Shown here: one piece after another, positions 44,141-45,960 of the stretch | How the letters are laid out: each line of letters starts with the position of its first letter | Position numbering within the stretch: the first letter of the stretch is position 1 | Assembly (NCBI GenBank): GCA_017651565.1 | Contig: JAGCCQ010000031.1 | Span: 1 to 45,960, forward strand | DNA from: Bacilli bacterium | GTDB lineage: Bacteria > Bacillota_I > Bacilli_A > RFN20 > CAG-826 | DNA length: 45,960 nucleotides | Direction: 5' to 3' | Program-made: the position numbers and the translations under genes | Notes under the pieces: generated by a model | The model's input: the letters and a program-made list of their open reading frames with translations, nothing else | What the model was told of the DNA's origin: nothing | The model's database searches: none

Positions 44141-44188
44141 ATAAAAAAATAACCGATGGGCCTATTAAGCCAACGCGTACCGGTTACA
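44141..44188 (-). repeat. Structured intergenic repeat, copy 2
   Basis: Same fold as copy 1 with compensating changes. The inner stem is GGC/GCC (plus 44059+100 region: GGC 44159-44161, GCC 44169-44171). The outer helix CCGAT 44153-44157 / ACCGG 44179-44183 is extended by TAA/TTA instead of CGC/GCG. On the minus strand it is followed by TTATTTTTTTATTG. Loop TTAATAG is unchanged. Confidence 0.72.
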
Positions 44189-44261
44189 ACGATATTTAAA
44201 CAAAAAATCACTAAAATTACAATTGAAAGTACAAATAAACTGGATATTGACTTTTGTTAAA

Positions 44262-44372
44262 AATAAAACCGTCCGAAGACGGGCGTCCCTTTTTCAAGGG
44301 CAATTGTCCGACCTACATATTGTAGGCCCCACGTGACATCAATAAGCTACAATAACTAGTATTTATTGTCAA
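44262..44372 (-). ncRNA. Candidate small RNA with UUCG-loop terminator
   Basis: On the minus strand a perfect -35 TTGACA (44372-44367) is followed 17 nt later by a weak TAGCTT. Three hairpins follow: CCTACA/TGTAGG (around 44326-44312), CCCTT/AAGGG (around 44301-44287) and CCGTC TTCG GACGG (44283-44270) with a TTTTATTTTT tail. The last is a textbook UUCG terminator. No open reading frame fits the interval. No known RNA family is recognised. It lies between repeat copies 3 and 2, in the same orientation. Confidence 0.5.
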
Positions 44373-44373
44373 T

Positions 44374-44421
44374 AAAAAACGCCCCGATGGACCTATTCAG
44401 CCACTCGTACCGGTTGCGCAA
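44374..44421 (-). repeat. Structured intergenic repeat, copy 3
   Basis: Nearly identical to copy 1 in the outer helix (CGC 44380-44382 / GCG 44416-44418; CCGAT 44384-44388 / ACCGG 44409-44413). The inner stem GAC 44390-44392 / GCC 44400-44402 pairs only on the minus strand, as GGC/GTC with a G-U. Loop TGAATAG. On the minus strand it is followed by GTTTTTTATTGAC, running into the small-RNA -35. From 44422 to ~44500 I see only AT-rich sequence. Confidence 0.72.
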
Positions 44422-44512
44422 CTTTATTAAATCAAATATCATAAACTAAATCAAGTAATAGGGATTTAACTATTAGAAAGTCAATAATTTTTATATAAGC
44501 ATAACGAAAACA

Positions 44513-44526
44513 GTTCATTTTTGAAC
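44513..44526 (-). terminator. Weak hairpin after the transposase gene
   Basis: GTTCA / TGAAC with a 4-nt loop; on the minus strand followed by TGTTTTCG. It could end the transposase transcript or be part of the element's right end. Confidence 0.35.
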
Positions 44527-44548
44527 GTGCTCTTTTTAGTTGAAATAA

Positions 44549-45721
44549 TTAGCAACCAATGGTTTGATTATAATCGATACATTCGGTTTCTAATTTATAG
44601 ATTACTCTTACTAGTTTTCTAGCCACATGAGATAGGGCTACGCGATGAGATTTGCCTTCTTCCCTTTTCTTCTTGTAATAAGAATGAAAAGCCGGATTAT
44701 GCAATAACATTGACTCAGCACAGTTCATTAGTACTCTTCGTAGAACTACTGATCCTTTCTTGTTCATTCTTCCTTTAAATTCTTGAGTGCCGGATTGGTA
44801 TATTCTTGGATCAAGACCAGCAAATGCAAGAATTTTATTAGGACTATTAAAACGAGAAATATCTTCAATCTCGGCAACAATGGTTGCTGCAGATACTATG
44901 CCTATTCCTATTATTGAAGGAATATGGGACTTGATCTTTGACATATGTGTAGTTATCTCGTTTTCTACGATAGAAATCTCATCTTGAAGACAATCATAAA
45001 CTCGTAATAAAGATTGGATTTCTAACAAATCAGTTTCATAAGAAAAACCAATAGTGTTCTTTGCTAAATCTTTTAGCTTATCGAATTTAAACAAAGAAAA
45101 ACGACCGTGTGATTCCTTTCTAATATTTTGATAAGACTGGATATTCATATTTGCAATTTTATCGGGAACTCCATAGTTATGAAGCAAATACATGCAAGTT
45201 TTACTCTTTATATTTCCTTCAATGAATTCTTTGAATTCAGGAAAAGTTCTGTCCAAGAAATTGGTTATTCTTATTAAATATCTCGTTCTTTCTTTAATGA
45301 GGTCGAAGTGCCTCATACATAAAGAACGTAAAGCAAGAGTGTGATAAGATATCTTAGGATAGGGTTTGAACTCTATAGATGATAGATAACTTGCTATCAA
45401 TCTTGCATCGGTCTTGTCGGTTTTTACGCCTCTGAGTGTTTGACTATTCTTGAACTTATGAACTAGTAAAGCGTTGAGTTCCATGAATGAAAGTCCTAAA
45501 CCTTCCAGGAAGACCTTGAAATTGTCCTGGTAATGTCCCGTTGCTTCAAATCCTATCTTTTTAATCTCTTTAGGATTAAGTGAACGATACATTGCCATAA
45601 ACTGGGTAAAACCAGTTCGTGAGTTTTCAAAAGAAAAAACGTTTCTAATGATAACTCCTGCATCATCAATGACGATGCAATCATGCTTGTATTTGGATAT
45701 ATCTACTCCAATATAAAGCAT
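44549..45721 (-). CDS. IS110-family transposase (DEDD RuvC-like plus Tnp domain)
   Basis: A 390-residue bridge-RNA-type recombinase. The RuvC-like domain has D7 (IGVDISK), E59 (GFEATGHY), and D102/D105 (KTDKTDARL). A helical linker follows (~120-265). The C-terminal transposase_20 domain has IPSIIGIGIVSAATIVAEI, LAFAGLDPRIYQSGTQ with S310 as the best nucleophile candidate, then GRMNKKGSVVLRR. I start at 45721, 7 nt after AAGGAGGTG; a GTG at 45730 in the same frame overlaps that site. The frame is intact and all key residues are present, so the enzyme may be active. Confidence 0.95.
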   Translation of the reverse strand: MLYIGVDISKYKHDCIVIDDAGVIIRNVFSFENSRTGFTQFMAMYRSLNPKEIKKIGFEATGHYQDNFKVFLEGLGLSFMELNALLVHKFKNSQTLRGVKTDKTDARLIASYLSSIEFKPYPKISYHTLALRSLCMRHFDLIKERTRYLIRITNFLDRTFPEFKEFIEGNIKSKTCMYLLHNYGVPDKIANMNIQSYQNIRKESHGRFSLFKFDKLKDLAKNTIGFSYETDLLEIQSLLRVYDCLQDEISIVENEITTHMSKIKSHIPSIIGIGIVSAATIVAEIEDISRFNSPNKILAFAGLDPRIYQSGTQEFKGRMNKKGSVVLRRVLMNCAESMLLHNPAFHSYYKKKREEGKSHRVALSHVARKLVRVIYKLETECIDYNQTIGC

Positions 45722-45734
45722 AAAAATCACCTCC

Positions 45735-45905
45735 TTAGTGAGTTAGCTGCACGACGAACTTTTTACTCTCGTATAATCGCTTGTGATAAAACGTCTAGCG
45801 TTACTTAACTTATTAACGATGGTAGTAAAAAGCCGTGTCCTGAAAATCCCCCGAGCCATCAAGTGGCAAATATGCAATACAGGTACACAGCATTTAAAAA
45901 TTATA
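45735..45905 (-). ncRNA. Candidate bridge RNA in the IS110 upstream noncoding end
   Basis: Reading the minus strand, TATAAT (45905-45900) predicts an RNA starting near 45893. It would run ~155-160 nt to the transposase ribosome site, close to known bridge RNAs in size. Local helices include ATGC/GCAT near the 5' end, GCCA/TGGC, GTGTaCCTG pairing with CAGGACAC across a bulge, and TAaCGCT/AGCGaTTA near the 3' side. IS110-group elements encode a two-loop bridge RNA here that pairs with target and donor DNA. The loops cannot be assigned without the ends. Confidence 0.5.
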
Positions 45906-45955
45906 GCCTAGAAAGGAGCAGTTATTCAGTCATCAAACTAGGCTTAACTGAATAA
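45905..45955. repeat. Two interleaved inverted repeats at the outer end of the IS
   Basis: AGCCTAG (45905-45911) is complementary to CTAGGCT (45938-45944). TTATTCAGT (45922-45930) is complementary to ACTGAATAA (45947-45955). Both are perfect and overlap in the order a-b-a'-b', the topology of an H-type pseudoknot. They lie just outside, or across, the predicted left end and overlap the bridge-RNA promoter. Confidence 0.6.
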
Positions 45956-45960
45956 TACGA

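Larger units (their letters stand above)
44500..45955 (-). mobile_element. IS110-family insertion sequence (ends approximate)
   Basis: The element consists of one transposase gene, a ~200-base noncoding upstream end and a short downstream end. IS110 elements lack terminal inverted repeats and usually lack target duplications, so the ends cannot be fixed by eye. I found no convincing short direct repeat (core) shared by the two flanks. The upstream noncoding end places it in the IS110 (not IS1111) subgroup. Confidence 0.65.

Noticed and set aside
44063..44421. CRISPR array
   Set aside because: Only three copies, irregular spacing of ~85 and ~230 nt, sequence variation inside the repeat, no cas genes.
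43697..44421. Type III (ToxIN-like) toxin-antitoxin locus
   Set aside because: ToxI repeats lie upstream of and in the same direction as toxN, contiguous and near identical. Here the repeats are downstream, opposite and dispersed, and the protein is shorter than ToxN.

Overview
The window is a chromosomal segment of an AT-rich bacterium of the low-GC Gram-positive (Bacillota) branch, most likely an uncultured Bacilli lineage close to the Mollicutes (RF39, Acholeplasma or Erysipelotrichales neighbourhood). This placement is inferred from: GatCAB; the rpmG-secE-nusG / rplKA / rplJL / RsmC-like / rpoBC order; ECF-type vitamin uptake; a DapL-type diaminopimelate route; and an Asn at the RNA polymerase position that is His in rifampicin-sensitive bacteria, as known for Mollicutes. 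All Trp codons read are TGG and no gene needs TGA read as Trp, so the standard bacterial code applies.

Layout. 1-5700: end of ligA, then gatC-gatA-gatB-galE-lysophospholipase in one tight operon and tRNA-Arg(CCU). 5860-8285: a CarD-like RNA polymerase regulator, a phosphoglycolate-phosphatase-like HAD enzyme (minus strand), and dapL. 8272-12115: dicarboxylate/amino-acid symporter, smpB, folC, a folate-type ECF S-component and a 52-residue single-span membrane protein. 12120-23890: translation/transcription core (rpmG, secE, nusG; rplK, rplA; rplJ, rplL, RsmC-like methyltransferase, rpoB, rpoC) with an L11-operon leader and an L10 leader. 23960-26540: secreted subtilisin-like protease with a duplicated C-terminal module, then a cysteine-rich small lipoprotein. 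26696-29029: plsX, a YghO-like GNAT protein and acpP (phospholipid/acyl metabolism). 29150-36862: mostly small or minus-strand genes: a lipoprotein, tRNA-Lys(CUU), a hypothetical protein, a LemA-like protein, a choline-kinase-like phosphotransferase, plsC-dagK, a five-tRNA operon (Val-Tyr-Gln-Lys-Leu), pgi with an S1-domain protein, and a HAD phosphatase. 36985-43601: gpmI, pepF, then a probable Mn2+ (yybP-ykoY type) riboswitch ahead of an ABC ATPase and FtsX-type permease. 43697-45960: a PemK-like small protein, a 490-base noncoding zone with three copies of a structured repeat and an embedded candidate small RNA, and an IS110-family transposase whose upstream noncoding end is a candidate bridge RNA.

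Most worth a second look: (1) the riboswitch with mutually exclusive hairpins in front of an ABC exporter, which is not a usual partner of this riboswitch; (2) the three-copy repeat at 44063-44420, whose stem varies A-U / G-U / G-C and which folds properly only on the minus strand; (3) a set of genes with a -10 hexamer ending exactly 6 nt before the ATG and no ribosome binding site, suggesting systematic leaderless transcription; (4) a one-base frame problem at the end of gatC; (5) a 4-residue deletion in the thiostrepton-binding loop of ribosomal protein L11.
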